A DNA stretch of 24,213 nucleotides from an uncultured Bacilli bacterium (GTDB taxonomy: Bacteria; Bacillota_I; Bacilli_A; RF39; UBA660): assembly GCA_934101345.1 (NCBI GenBank), contig CAKOQV010000010.1, forward strand, positions 1-24,213, given 5' to 3'. The position numbers were made by a program, and so were the translations under genes. Below, piece after piece: positions 7,987 to 15,726 of the stretch. The stretch's first letter is position 1; each line of letters starts with the position of its first letter. The notes beneath the pieces are model-generated. The model was not told the origin of the DNA. It worked only from the letters and a program-made list of their open reading frames with translations, and ran no database searches.

Positions 7987-9770
7987 TGAATTTTAAAAGT
8001 GAACTAGCTCCGAAAGGATTACAATTTAATCCATCTGATTTTGTTATTAGTGATAGATATGCTACTATATTAACAGTAATATCTTATCCAAGACTAATTG
8101 GACCAGGATATTTAGCAAGCTTAACAAATATGTCAGGTGTAAAGATGGTTATTAAACACATTCCATTACCATTCTCTGTACTTGCTAAAATGTTAAATAA
8201 AGAAATATCAGATTTAAAAAGTAAATATCAACAAGAAAGAGATAGAACAATTCAAGAGAGAATTAGACAAGATGTTGATTCATTAGAATATTTTATTCAA
8301 CAATTTACTGCTTCACAAGCTAAAACATTTGATTTTCAAATGCATATCATGGTAACAGCAGATACAAGAGAAGAATTAGAAAATAAAAAAGTAAGTTTAA
8401 AAAATTATTTAGACGCAATGGAAATGAGAGCAATACCTCTTAGATTTGAACAAGAGAGAGTATTAAAATCAATTTTACCAATATTTGATAAACAAATAAT
8501 TGAAGATAGAATAGGAACACCTATGCCATCACCAACAATGGCTGCAATGTATCCATTCATTTTTGATAGCATCAAAGATGATGGATTATCAACACTTCTT
8601 GGAGTAGATTTTTCTGGTGGTGTAGTATTATTTAACCAGTTCCTATATCAAGTAAGAAAAGAAAGCAATAGAAATAATGCTAATATGATTATACTAGGTA
8701 CATCTGGTAGTGGTAAATCAACCGCAGCAAAATTAATACTTCGTAGCCATATAAGAAATGGTTATCAAATAGTGGCAGTAGACCCTGAAGGTGAAATAAG
8801 TGAAATGACCAAAATGTATGGAGGAGATGTTGTAGACCTTGGTAAAGGTGGAGAATACGGAATGGTTAATCCATTAGAAATAATTATGGATGCAGATGAA
8901 AACGAAATTAATTCAGGATTAGGTTATACAGTACTTAATAAAACATTACAATCATTAAAAGCATTCATGAAATATTATGCTCCAGATATTGAAGATGATG
9001 TATTAACATTATTTAGTGAAGTAGTACAAGATACATATGCTAGATTTGGTATAACATTTACATCAGACTTTACAAAATTTACATCAGAACAATTTCCAAC
9101 ATTTAGTGATGTATATATAACTGTAACTAGTAAGCTAACATCTATGACTGAAAAGACTCATGAAAGAGATGTAATGGAAAGACTAGAATTAAAATTAAGA
9201 CCATTTGTAAGAGAATTACAATATTACTTTAATGGTCATACTTCAATAAATACTGATAGTGATTTCTTAGTATTTAATATTAAAGAACTTATGAATTCAG
9301 ATGCTAATATAAGAAACGCATTATTATTTAATGTTCTTAAGTTTGCTTGGGGACTATGTTTAAATCCTAATGTAAATACAGTACTATCAGTAGATGAAGC
9401 ACATGTATTATTAGGCGCAAAAAATGAATTAGGAGCAGAATTCTTAGCTCAAGTTCAAAGAAGAGCAAGAAAGTATAATACAGGTACAATAATAATTACT
9501 CAGCAGCCATCAGACTTCGTTGCAGATGGAATATTAATGCATGGTAAAGCAATATTTGATAACTCTTCATACTATTTAGTAATGGGATTAAAAAAACAAT
9601 CAGTAGAAGATTTATCAATGCTAATAGATTTAAATGAAAATGAAAAAGAAGGTATAAAGAGATTTAGTCAAGGTGAAGCATTATTTGTATGTGGTAATAG
9701 AAGAATGCAAATAAATGTAATAGTAACTGAAGACGAATTAGAATCATTTGGATCAGGCGGCGGCTTATAG
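7986..9770 (+). CDS. virB4: VirB4-like T4SS ATPase, motor part
   Basis: 594 residues. The P-loop GTSGSGKST is at 238-246, Walker B TVLSVDEAH at 465-473 (Asp470, Glu471), followed by the QRRARKYNTG and TQQPSD (505-510) segments that VirB4/TraC/TraE ATPases carry. Residues 1-225 are the rest of the VirB4 N-terminal region. VirB4 proteins power substrate transfer and pilus or channel assembly at the inner face of the membrane. The N-terminal ~190 residues of a normal VirB4 are supplied by the overlapping upstream gene. The match to the ATPase domain is unambiguous; the symbol is used in the family sense. A terminator-like hairpin follows at 9779-9830. Confidence 0.92.
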   Translation: MNFKSELAPKGLQFNPSDFVISDRYATILTVISYPRLIGPGYLASLTNMSGVKMVIKHIPLPFSVLAKMLNKEISDLKSKYQQERDRTIQERIRQDVDSLEYFIQQFTASQAKTFDFQMHIMVTADTREELENKKVSLKNYLDAMEMRAIPLRFEQERVLKSILPIFDKQIIEDRIGTPMPSPTMAAMYPFIFDSIKDDGLSTLLGVDFSGGVVLFNQFLYQVRKESNRNNANMIILGTSGSGKSTAAKLILRSHIRNGYQIVAVDPEGEISEMTKMYGGDVVDLGKGGEYGMVNPLEIIMDADENEINSGLGYTVLNKTLQSLKAFMKYYAPDIEDDVLTLFSEVVQDTYARFGITFTSDFTKFTSEQFPTFSDVYITVTSKLTSMTEKTHERDVMERLELKLRPFVRELQYYFNGHTSINTDSDFLVFNIKELMNSDANIRNALLFNVLKFAWGLCLNPNVNTVLSVDEAHVLLGAKNELGAEFLAQVQRRARKYNTGTIIITQQPSDFVADGILMHGKAIFDNSSYYLVMGLKKQSVEDLSMLIDLNENEKEGIKRFSQGEALFVCGNRRMQINVIVTEDELESFGSGGGL

Positions 9771-9778
9771 TAAAAACA

Positions 9779-9830
9779 ATTATAAAAGAAACTAATTAAA
9801 ATAACTAATTAATTCTTTTGTAATTTTTTT
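9779..9830 (+). terminator. Terminator-like hairpin after virB4
   Basis: ATTATAAAAGAA (9779-9790) pairs with TTCTTTTGTAAT (9813-9824) with one G-U or mismatch, plus an inner TAATTA pair, and is followed by a T run to 9830. It suggests that the wall hydrolase gene may be partly uncoupled from virB4. Confidence 0.65.
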
Positions 9831-9865
9831 AAAGAATAATAGTTATTTTAGTAGGTGGTGATGTA

Positions 9866-11155
9866 ATGAATAACAATCAAGATAATGAAGAACAAACTAA
9901 TAACATAAGTGAAAACAATTCAAATATTGAAAATAATAATATAGTTGTTGATGACAATAATGTTATAGATGAACAAAAAAGCAATAGTAATAAAAAAGGA
10001 ATGGTAAACCTAGCACTAAGGAAAATGCCGTTAAAATGGAAAATAATATTAATAACAGTAATATTAGGCATATTGTTAAGTGCTGTATTTATCATAATTT
10101 TAATAGCTCCGCTAATGGAACTTGACATTATAGAAAAGATCAGTACTGGAAATAATCGTTCATCACTATCAAACTATAGCCAGACAAGCAGCAACATATC
10201 TTATTGGTGGCCAATAGGTAGTTCTGAAACACGAACAGAAAATGGAGTAACTTATGCTGACGGAGAACCAGTAGGATATGCAGTAAAATCAGAATTTGGA
10301 ACAAGAAATGATCCATATACTGGTAATAAAGCATCACATAGTGGATTAGATATAGCACCATTATCTGGTGACTATGGAACAGTAAATGTAATTGCCGCTA
10401 AAAGCGGAACAGTAATTAGAGTAAACAATGATCCTACTTGTGAATCAAACAGTTTAAATGAAAGTTGTAATGGCTCTGGATATGGAAACTATGTAGAAAT
10501 TGAACATCAAGATGGAAATACAACACTTTATGGTCATATGCATAAAAATACAATTACTGTTAGTGTTGGCGACATAGTTGATCAGGGACAAGTAATTGGT
10601 AAAGTCGGTAGCAGCGGTCGTTCTACCGGAATGCATCTTCACTTTGAAGTGAGAGAAAATAGTATTGCTGTAAATCCACTCAACTACATATCAGAAAATA
10701 ATGAGAGACCATCAGCAACCAGTAATAATGTCTTAATGGGATCAGATAGCAAACAGACAATATGCTTAACCTTAAAAGATAATGGCTATTCAAATGAAGC
10801 AGTAGCGGGTCTAATGGGAAATATGGAAGCTGAAAGTGGATTTAGACCAAATGCAGTTAATGAACTTGGTTGTGTTGGAATTGTACAATGGTGTTTTAGT
10901 TTAGCTAATGAATTAAAAACAACATATGGTGATTCTTGGTCTAATATAGATTCACAATTAGACTTTCTATTACATGAACTTAATAATGACTTTCCTAGTG
11001 TAAATAGTTATCTACATGGAAATCATACTGCCGAAGAACATGCATACTATTTCTGTATGAACTTTGAAAGACCTGGAGCAAGTCATTGTAATAATGGCAA
11101 AAGACAAAACTTTGCTAAAAATAACTATGAATATATAAAAAATAATTGTCAATAG
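9866..11155 (+). CDS. Membrane-anchored M23 peptidase plus lysozyme-like wall hydrolase
   Basis: 429 residues, with AGGTGGTGATG ribosome site. Residues 1-56 are Asn/Glu-rich and cytoplasmic; a single membrane helix lies at 59-82. An M23 (LytM) domain spans about 130-275 with zinc ligands H158 and D162 (HSGLD) and H257-x-H259 (HLHFEV). A second domain at about 298-429 (EAVAGLMGNMEAESGFRPNAV, GIVQWCF) resembles phage-tail lysozyme (Phage_lysozyme2), with Glu321/Glu323 as candidate catalytic residues. Cutting both the peptide and the glycan of peptidoglycan, it fits the wall-opening role of VirB1/PrgK/CwlT-type proteins in conjugative systems. It follows VirB4 and precedes a membrane protein and the coupling protein. 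Confidence is high for M23, good for the lysozyme domain. Confidence 0.88.
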   Translation: MNNNQDNEEQTNNISENNSNIENNNIVVDDNNVIDEQKSNSNKKGMVNLALRKMPLKWKIILITVILGILLSAVFIIILIAPLMELDIIEKISTGNNRSSLSNYSQTSSNISYWWPIGSSETRTENGVTYADGEPVGYAVKSEFGTRNDPYTGNKASHSGLDIAPLSGDYGTVNVIAAKSGTVIRVNNDPTCESNSLNESCNGSGYGNYVEIEHQDGNTTLYGHMHKNTITVSVGDIVDQGQVIGKVGSSGRSTGMHLHFEVRENSIAVNPLNYISENNERPSATSNNVLMGSDSKQTICLTLKDNGYSNEAVAGLMGNMEAESGFRPNAVNELGCVGIVQWCFSLANELKTTYGDSWSNIDSQLDFLLHELNNDFPSVNSYLHGNHTAEEHAYYFCMNFERPGASHCNNGKRQNFAKNNYEYIKNNCQ

Positions 11156-11164
11156 GAGGAAGAA

Positions 11165-12058
11165 ATGAAAAGGGATGATATAAAAACATTAATTATAGTA
11201 ATTGTTGTGTGTTCATTTTTCATAGGGTTAATCTTAATATTAAATCATAAATCAAATAGTGATAAGTTAGAACCAGTATCAGAGTATAATACTTTCTTCT
11301 CAATTTACAATTATGCCAATGATTATGTAAATACTATAACTAATCATAATGATGAAAAGATATATAATTTAATTTATAATGATTATATTTTAGATAATAA
11401 TATTACTACTAATAATATATCTGATTATATTGAAAATATAGAAGAAGATATATCATTAAAAGTAAAAGAAATAGATAGTGTTGAAATAAAAGATAATTAT
11501 TTATATTATGTAAAAGGTGATTTAATTAAGCAATCATATAATAGTAGTGATATTTACGACAGTAACTATGAAATAATAGTATTAGTAGATTATAAAACAT
11601 TAGCATATTCAGTATATCCTGTATTAAATAATAATGCTACTAAAATCATTAATAGTATAAAGAAAATAACTGTAGAGCCAAACACTAACAATAAAATAAA
11701 AGGAATTACATCAATAAGTAAAGAAAGAATATGTTCATTATATTTATCAGATTATATCAATTATATTTATCAAGATATAGATAAAGCCTATAATATGATT
11801 AGTGATGAAAAGAAAAAAGAAGAAGAGTTTTCTACTCTTGATAACTTTAAAAAATATATTAATGATAATAGTGATAAAATAACATCTGTTTCAGATAGAT
11901 GTCTACTAACTGAAAAGAAAAATAAAAGAATATATTCTGTAATAGATAAAAATGGAAATAAATATGATTTCACTGAAAATAATATTTTAAATTATAAAGT
12001 TGATATGTATATTAACTATATAGAAAACTATGATTCATTAGATACTAATAATAGTTAA
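11165..12058 (+). CDS. Bitopic membrane protein, possible VirB8/TcpC-like T4SS subunit
   Basis: 297 residues, ribosome site AGGAGGA at 11155-11161. One N-terminal membrane helix lies at about residues 8-26, then a long extracytoplasmic region (30-297). This region appears to hold two units of roughly 120 residues, each with helices followed by beta-like stretches (NYANDYVNTITNHNDEKIYNLIYNDYI ... YNFYEIIVLVDYKTLAYSVYP in outline; SDYINYIYQDIDKAYNMISDEKK ... NKRIYSVIDKNG). A single TM followed by NTF2-like units is the layout of VirB8/TcpC proteins. The residue similarity is too weak to call directly, so this is an inference from layout and gene order. A strong terminator ends the unit. Confidence 0.6.
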   Translation: MKRDDIKTLIIVIVVCSFFIGLILILNHKSNSDKLEPVSEYNTFFSIYNYANDYVNTITNHNDEKIYNLIYNDYILDNNITTNNISDYIENIEEDISLKVKEIDSVEIKDNYLYYVKGDLIKQSYNSSDIYDSNYEIIVLVDYKTLAYSVYPVLNNNATKIINSIKKITVEPNTNNKIKGITSISKERICSLYLSDYINYIYQDIDKAYNMISDEKKKEEEFSTLDNFKKYINDNSDKITSVSDRCLLTEKKNKRIYSVIDKNGNKYDFTENNILNYKVDMYINYIENYDSLDTNNS

Positions 12059-12079
12059 TATGAAATAAAAAATGTTAAT

Positions 12080-12118
12080 AAAAAGATATTAAAAATTAAC
12101 AGTTTTTAATATCTTTTT
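12080..12118 (+). terminator. Intrinsic terminator after the VirB8/TcpC-like gene
   Basis: A perfect 16-bp stem AAAAAGATATTAAAAA (12080-12095) with 12103-12118, 7-base loop TTAACAG, the descending arm ending in TTTTT. Its A/T-rich flanks would work in either direction. Confidence 0.85.
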
Positions 12119-12132
12119 CCTATATAAATATG

Positions 12133-12161
12133 TTTACAATTCAAATTATTAATGCTATAAT
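12133..12161 (+). promoter_or_regulatory. Promoter of virD4
   Basis: TTTACA (12133-12138), 17 bases, TATAAT (12156-12161) with the TG of an extended -10 at 12153-12154. It lies between the preceding terminator and ATG 12193 and supports that start. Confidence 0.85.
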
Positions 12162-12192
12162 ATTGGTAGTTAATTGGAAGGAAGATTATTAT

Positions 12193-14373
12193 ATGAAAAT
12201 CAGAGTAGAAAAAAAAGATTTAATAATATTTACAGCCTTTTGTGTATTTTTATTATATTTATGTGCAATAGGAGTATTAAATGTATCAAGTATAATAAGT
12301 GATGGAAAATTTTATGGCTTTTCTCCATTTAGAGCCTTTACTTCAAAGTATATAGGAATGACATTATTCTTATTTATAGCATGTTTGGTAGGCCTTTTCT
12401 TAGTAGTTAAATCATATATTTTTGATCATGAAAAAGGATTCGGATTTAATATTGGTTCCAAAAAAGAAAAAGGCTATTCTAGATGGGCTACTGATGCTGA
12501 ATTTAAAAAAGGCCTTGAAGTAGTTAATATTAAAGATCAGACAATACCTGCAGCAGGTATAGCCTTATATAGTAAAAAAGGTAAGATGTGGGTAGATAAT
12601 GGTGAAGACCACTGGTTAGTTATGGGTGCTACTGGTTCAGGTAAAACAGTAATTGTAGCAAAACCAATGATAAAATTACTAGCTAAACATAATGAATCAA
12701 TGATACTAACTGACCCTAAAGGTGAATTGTATGAAGAAACAGCAGCATTATTAAAAGATGAAGGATATAACATTATAACATTAAATTTTAGAGATCCACA
12801 ACATGGAAATGCTTGGAATCCAATGAGTCTACCTTATCAATTATATAAAGATGGTAATACAGATAAAGCTATAGAGTTGCTTGATGACCTAGCTTTAAAT
12901 ATATTATATGAAGAAAAAAGTAGTGGAGATCCATTCTGGGAAAAAACAGCAGCAGACTATTTTACAGGACTTGCTTTAGGACTATTTGAAGATGCTACTC
13001 CAGAACAAGTAAACTTAAATAGTATAAACTTAATGAGTAGTTTAGGAGAAGAAAGATTTGGAGGACCAAACAATAACTACATAAAAGAATATTTTAATGG
13101 TAAAGATCCTTCTAAACCAGCTTATATTAATGCTTCAGGTACAGTATTTACCGCAGACGAAACAAAACAAGGTATTATAGCAACATTTAAACAAAAAATA
13201 AAACTTTTCTCATCAAGAGAAAACTTATCAGAAATGTTATCATATAGTGATTTTGATATGCGTGATATTGGTAAAAAGAAAACAGCAGTTTTCTTAATAG
13301 TACAAGATGAAAAGAAAACATTACATCCACTAGCTACTATATTTATTAAACAGTGTTATGAAACATTAATAGATGTTGCTCAAGAAAGTGGTGGAAAATT
13401 ACCATATAGAACAAACTTCATTCTAGATGAGTTTGCTAACATGCCACCTTTAAAAGATGTTACAACCATGGTTACTGCTGCAAGAAGTAGATTAATCAGA
13501 TTTACTTTTATTATCCAGAACTTTGCTCAGTTAACTCAAGTATATGGTAAAGAAAATGGTGATACCATTCGTGGTAACTGTAACTTACTATACCTAATAA
13601 GTAGTGAAATAGCGGCCCTTGAGGAAATAAGCAAAATGTGTGGTGAAGTAAAGTCAAAAGAAAAAGATAAAACAGCATCTACACCACTAGTAACAGTAAG
13701 TGATTTACAAAGATTAAGTCAGTTTGAAATAATCGTTTTAAGAAGAAGAATGTTTCCATACAAAACAAAATTTCAAACAGACTTCCAAGTTGACTGGGGT
13801 AGAACATATCCAAAGAGTACTCCAGAAGCAAGACAAAAAAAAGAGTTACAATTATTCGATATAAGAGAATATGTTAAAGCAAAAAAACAAGAAAAAATGG
13901 CATCTATGGGAGAATTTACTCCTAGTACATCCAATCCATTTGCTAGTGCATCTAATCCATTTATGGGTGGTAGTCCATTTGGCGGAGTTAATCCTTTCGC
14001 CAGTCCTTCCTCTAATCCATTTGGTGGAGGAATGCCTGATTTCCTAGGTAATCAAGGACCAAAAGGACCTGAAGAAGATAGCTTCAACATAGATGACTTA
14101 GTTAAGAAGATTGATGCCAAAATAGCGGAAATAGAAAAAGAAGAAGAACAAGAAAAAACGCAAGAGCAAATTCAAAAACCAGTAGATGTAGTATCAGAAC
14201 CAGCACCATCTACTGTAGAAAAGGAATCAGTATCATTTAATGATTTAACTCAAAGTAATCAAAGTATCCCAGCACCTAAAGAAAATAATACTAATGAAGA
14301 TAAATTACAAAATATGTATACAGATAATACAAGTGATGATGATTTCTTTGATGATTTCTTCAGTGATGACTAA
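12193..14373 (+). CDS. virD4: VirD4-like T4SS coupling ATPase
   Basis: 726 residues from ATG 12193. I chose this start because AAGGAAG lies 8 bases upstream and the promoter (12133-12161) lies downstream of the alternative ATG at 12130. Two membrane helices occupy about 9-33 and 54-77. The P-loop GATGSGKT is at 145-152, Walker B FILDEFAN at 409-416, and the region between carries TraG/VirD4 features (ILTDPKGELYEETA, TLNFRDPQHGNAWNP, RFTFIIQNFAQL). The coupling protein selects substrates and passes them to the channel. The C-terminus is unusual: four or five NPF/SPF repeats with Gly and Ser at about 579-613, an acidic coiled segment (635-660) and an acidic DDFF tail. It has its own promoter and terminator. 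Confidence 0.93.
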   Translation: MKIRVEKKDLIIFTAFCVFLLYLCAIGVLNVSSIISDGKFYGFSPFRAFTSKYIGMTLFLFIACLVGLFLVVKSYIFDHEKGFGFNIGSKKEKGYSRWATDAEFKKGLEVVNIKDQTIPAAGIALYSKKGKMWVDNGEDHWLVMGATGSGKTVIVAKPMIKLLAKHNESMILTDPKGELYEETAALLKDEGYNIITLNFRDPQHGNAWNPMSLPYQLYKDGNTDKAIELLDDLALNILYEEKSSGDPFWEKTAADYFTGLALGLFEDATPEQVNLNSINLMSSLGEERFGGPNNNYIKEYFNGKDPSKPAYINASGTVFTADETKQGIIATFKQKIKLFSSRENLSEMLSYSDFDMRDIGKKKTAVFLIVQDEKKTLHPLATIFIKQCYETLIDVAQESGGKLPYRTNFILDEFANMPPLKDVTTMVTAARSRLIRFTFIIQNFAQLTQVYGKENGDTIRGNCNLLYLISSEIAALEEISKMCGEVKSKEKDKTASTPLVTVSDLQRLSQFEIIVLRRRMFPYKTKFQTDFQVDWGRTYPKSTPEARQKKELQLFDIREYVKAKKQEKMASMGEFTPSTSNPFASASNPFMGGSPFGGVNPFASPSSNPFGGGMPDFLGNQGPKGPEEDSFNIDDLVKKIDAKIAEIEKEEEQEKTQEQIQKPVDVVSEPAPSTVEKESVSFNDLTQSNQSIPAPKENNTNEDKLQNMYTDNTSDDDFFDDFFSDD

Positions 14374-14374
14374 T

Positions 14375-14403
14375 AAAAAGCCTTTAATTATTAAAGGCTT
14401 TTA
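14375..14403 (+). terminator. Intrinsic terminator after virD4
   Basis: AAAAGCCTTTAA (14376-14387) pairs with TTAAAGGCTTTT (14391-14402), loop TTA. It starts one base after the virD4 stop codon (TAA, 14371-14373). Confidence 0.85.
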
Positions 14404-14426
14404 ATATATAAATACCATCATAATCT

Positions 14427-14525
14427 AAATATATATATTTTGCTTATATATAATAACCCTTTGTTTAAGACTTAAATCTAAGGCTTAAACAAACACTTCA
14501 GAACCATAGATCTGAAGTGAAAATA
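14427..14525 (+). ncRNA. Paired-hairpin element 1, candidate structured small RNA
   Basis: In order: an AT palindrome AAATATATATATTT (14427-14440); the block GCTTATATATAATA (14442-14455) with TATAAT at 14449-14454; hairpin 1 with a 10-bp stem (14460-14469 TTTGTTTAAG with 14484-14493) and a 14-base loop; hairpin 2, directly abutting, with a 9-bp stem (14494-14502 CACTTCAGA with 14511-14519) and an 8-base loop; then GTGAAAATAAG. The same order recurs on the minus strand at 22505-22607 with different but fully paired stems. Transcription from this TATAAT would start at about the foot of hairpin 1. No -35 match is visible. Not recognised as a known family. Confidence 0.6.
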
Positions 14526-14592
14526 AGAAATATTGTGTTTATTAACTTTCCAATATTATAATAATTTAATATATTATAGTGAGGTGTAAGTT

Positions 14593-14868
14593 ATGAATAC
14601 AATATCATTAAGTGAATTAAAAAAAATTTCTAACCCAATTATAATTGATATTAGAGATAACTATTCATACAATATCTCACACATAAAGAATTCAATAAAT
14701 ATACCTTATTATAATCTATTAAATAATTATTCACATTATCTAAACAAAAATAATACATACTATCTTTATTGTGAAGAAGGAAAACAAAGCCTCGAAATAA
14801 GCAAAAGATTAAATGAATTTGGTTATAACACAAAATCAATAAAAGGTGGATTAAATGCTTTAAAATAA
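14593..14868 (+). CDS. Single-domain rhodanese-like sulfurtransferase
   Basis: 91 residues with GAGGTG 7 bases before the ATG. It is a minimal rhodanese domain: IIIDIRD at 16-22, HIKNSINIP at 30-38, and the active-site loop CEEGKQS starting at Cys60, followed by SKRLNEFGYNTKSIKGGLNAL. Single-domain rhodaneses carry a persulfide on this cysteine and hand sulfur to acceptors or act in redox sensing. The Fe-S scaffold gene sufB lies two genes downstream, so a role in sulfur handling is possible but not shown. The catalytic Cys is present. It lies downstream of the paired-hairpin element at 14460-14519. Confidence 0.88.
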   Translation: MNTISLSELKKISNPIIIDIRDNYSYNISHIKNSINIPYYNLLNNYSHYLNKNNTYYLYCEEGKQSLEISKRLNEFGYNTKSIKGGLNALK

Positions 14869-14890
14869 TTTAAATATCATATATTTTAGT

Positions 14891-15631
14891 ATGAGAATGA
14901 TACTAAAAAGAAAAAACAAAAAACATAATATTTTATTATTAATTTTATTAATATTAACATCAGTTATAATATTATCACTTATATTTATAAATTATTATTC
15001 AAATAAAGCATACCCTATATTAAAATCATATGCTGAATCAGAAACAAAAAAGTTAACAGTACTAATCATAAATAAAGCTATAACAAAACAGTTATATGAT
15101 ATAGATGTTGAAGAATTATTCAAAATAACATACAATAAAGATGGAGAAATAATTCTAATAGATTTTGATACCAAAAAAACATCCAAAGCATTAAGCACAA
15201 TGACAAGTCTTGTAGAACTAAATCTTCGCGCAGTCGAAGAAGGTAAAATAGATATGTTAGAATTACCAGAAAATAGTCTAAGTAATTACAACATGGAATT
15301 ATTATCAAAAAAAATAATATGTGAAATACCCTTTGGATTAACTACCGGTTCTAGTTTATTATCTAATATAGGTCCTAAAATACCTGTAAAAATATCCCTA
15401 ATAGGAGATGTATCAACAAACTTCAGTACCGAAGTAGTAGAATATGGTATAAATAATGCCTTATTAAAAGTATTAGTAAATATATCAGTAACCACTAGAG
15501 TAATCTTACCAATATCCACAGAAGATTTAAATATAAGTGCCAGTATTCCCATTGGAATGAAAGTAATTCAAGGAAAAATACCAAATTATTATTTAAACGG
15601 TTTTGAGACAAAATCAAATATAGTTGAGTGA
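14891..15631 (+). CDS. yunB: YunB-like sporulation protein
   Basis: 246 residues. The N-terminus is basic (MRMILKRKNKKHN), followed by a membrane helix at about 13-35. The rest matches YunB in outline: an ALLE-like N-terminal region (AYPILKSYAESETKKLTVLIINKAI), then the diagnostic IPFGLTTGSSLLSNIGPKIP, KISLIGDVSTN, VEYGINNALLKVLV, TTRVILPIS and MKVIQGKIPNYYLNG. YunB is a sigma-E controlled protein required for efficient sporulation in Bacillus. No ribosome site is visible before 14891 or the alternative ATG 14897. A TATATT at 14880-14885 would place the transcript start at the ATG, so a leaderless message is possible. A terminator follows. Confidence 0.85.
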   Translation: MRMILKRKNKKHNILLLILLILTSVIILSLIFINYYSNKAYPILKSYAESETKKLTVLIINKAITKQLYDIDVEELFKITYNKDGEIILIDFDTKKTSKALSTMTSLVELNLRAVEEGKIDMLELPENSLSNYNMELLSKKIICEIPFGLTTGSSLLSNIGPKIPVKISLIGDVSTNFSTEVVEYGINNALLKVLVNISVTTRVILPISTEDLNISASIPIGMKVIQGKIPNYYLNGFETKSNIVE

Positions 15632-15636
15632 AAGTA

Positions 15637-15673
15637 AAAAAACTGTCTATCCATGTAAATAGACCGTTTTTTT
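15637..15673 (+). terminator. Intrinsic terminator after yunB
   Basis: AAAAAACTGTCTAT (15637-15650) pairs with ATAGACCGTTTTTT (15659-15672) with one mismatch, then more T. It separates yunB from the sufB promoter. Confidence 0.85.
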
Positions 15674-15674
15674 C

Positions 15675-15703
15675 TTTACATAAAAAATATTTTCATTTAT
15701 AAT
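15675..15703 (+). promoter_or_regulatory. Promoter of sufB-amidase
   Basis: TTTACA (15675-15680), 17 bases, TATAAT (15698-15703), 24 bases before the sufB ATG. Same hexamers and spacing as the virD4 promoter. Confidence 0.85.
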
Positions 15704-15726
15704 AATGGTAGAAACAAGGTGAAAAA

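Noticed and set aside
12130..12192. Longer N-terminus for VirD4 from ATG 12130
   Set aside because: The promoter -35 and -10 lie inside this stretch and there is no ribosome site before 12130; ATG 12193 has both.
14460..14519. attC-like or CRISPR-like site at the paired hairpins
   Set aside because: The order GTT...AAC is opposite to attC core sites, there is no integron integrase, and there are no spaced direct repeats as in CRISPR.
14460..14519. Paired hairpins as a simple terminator
   Set aside because: Neither copy has a T run after hairpin 2, and both lie next to proper terminators that already end the adjacent genes.
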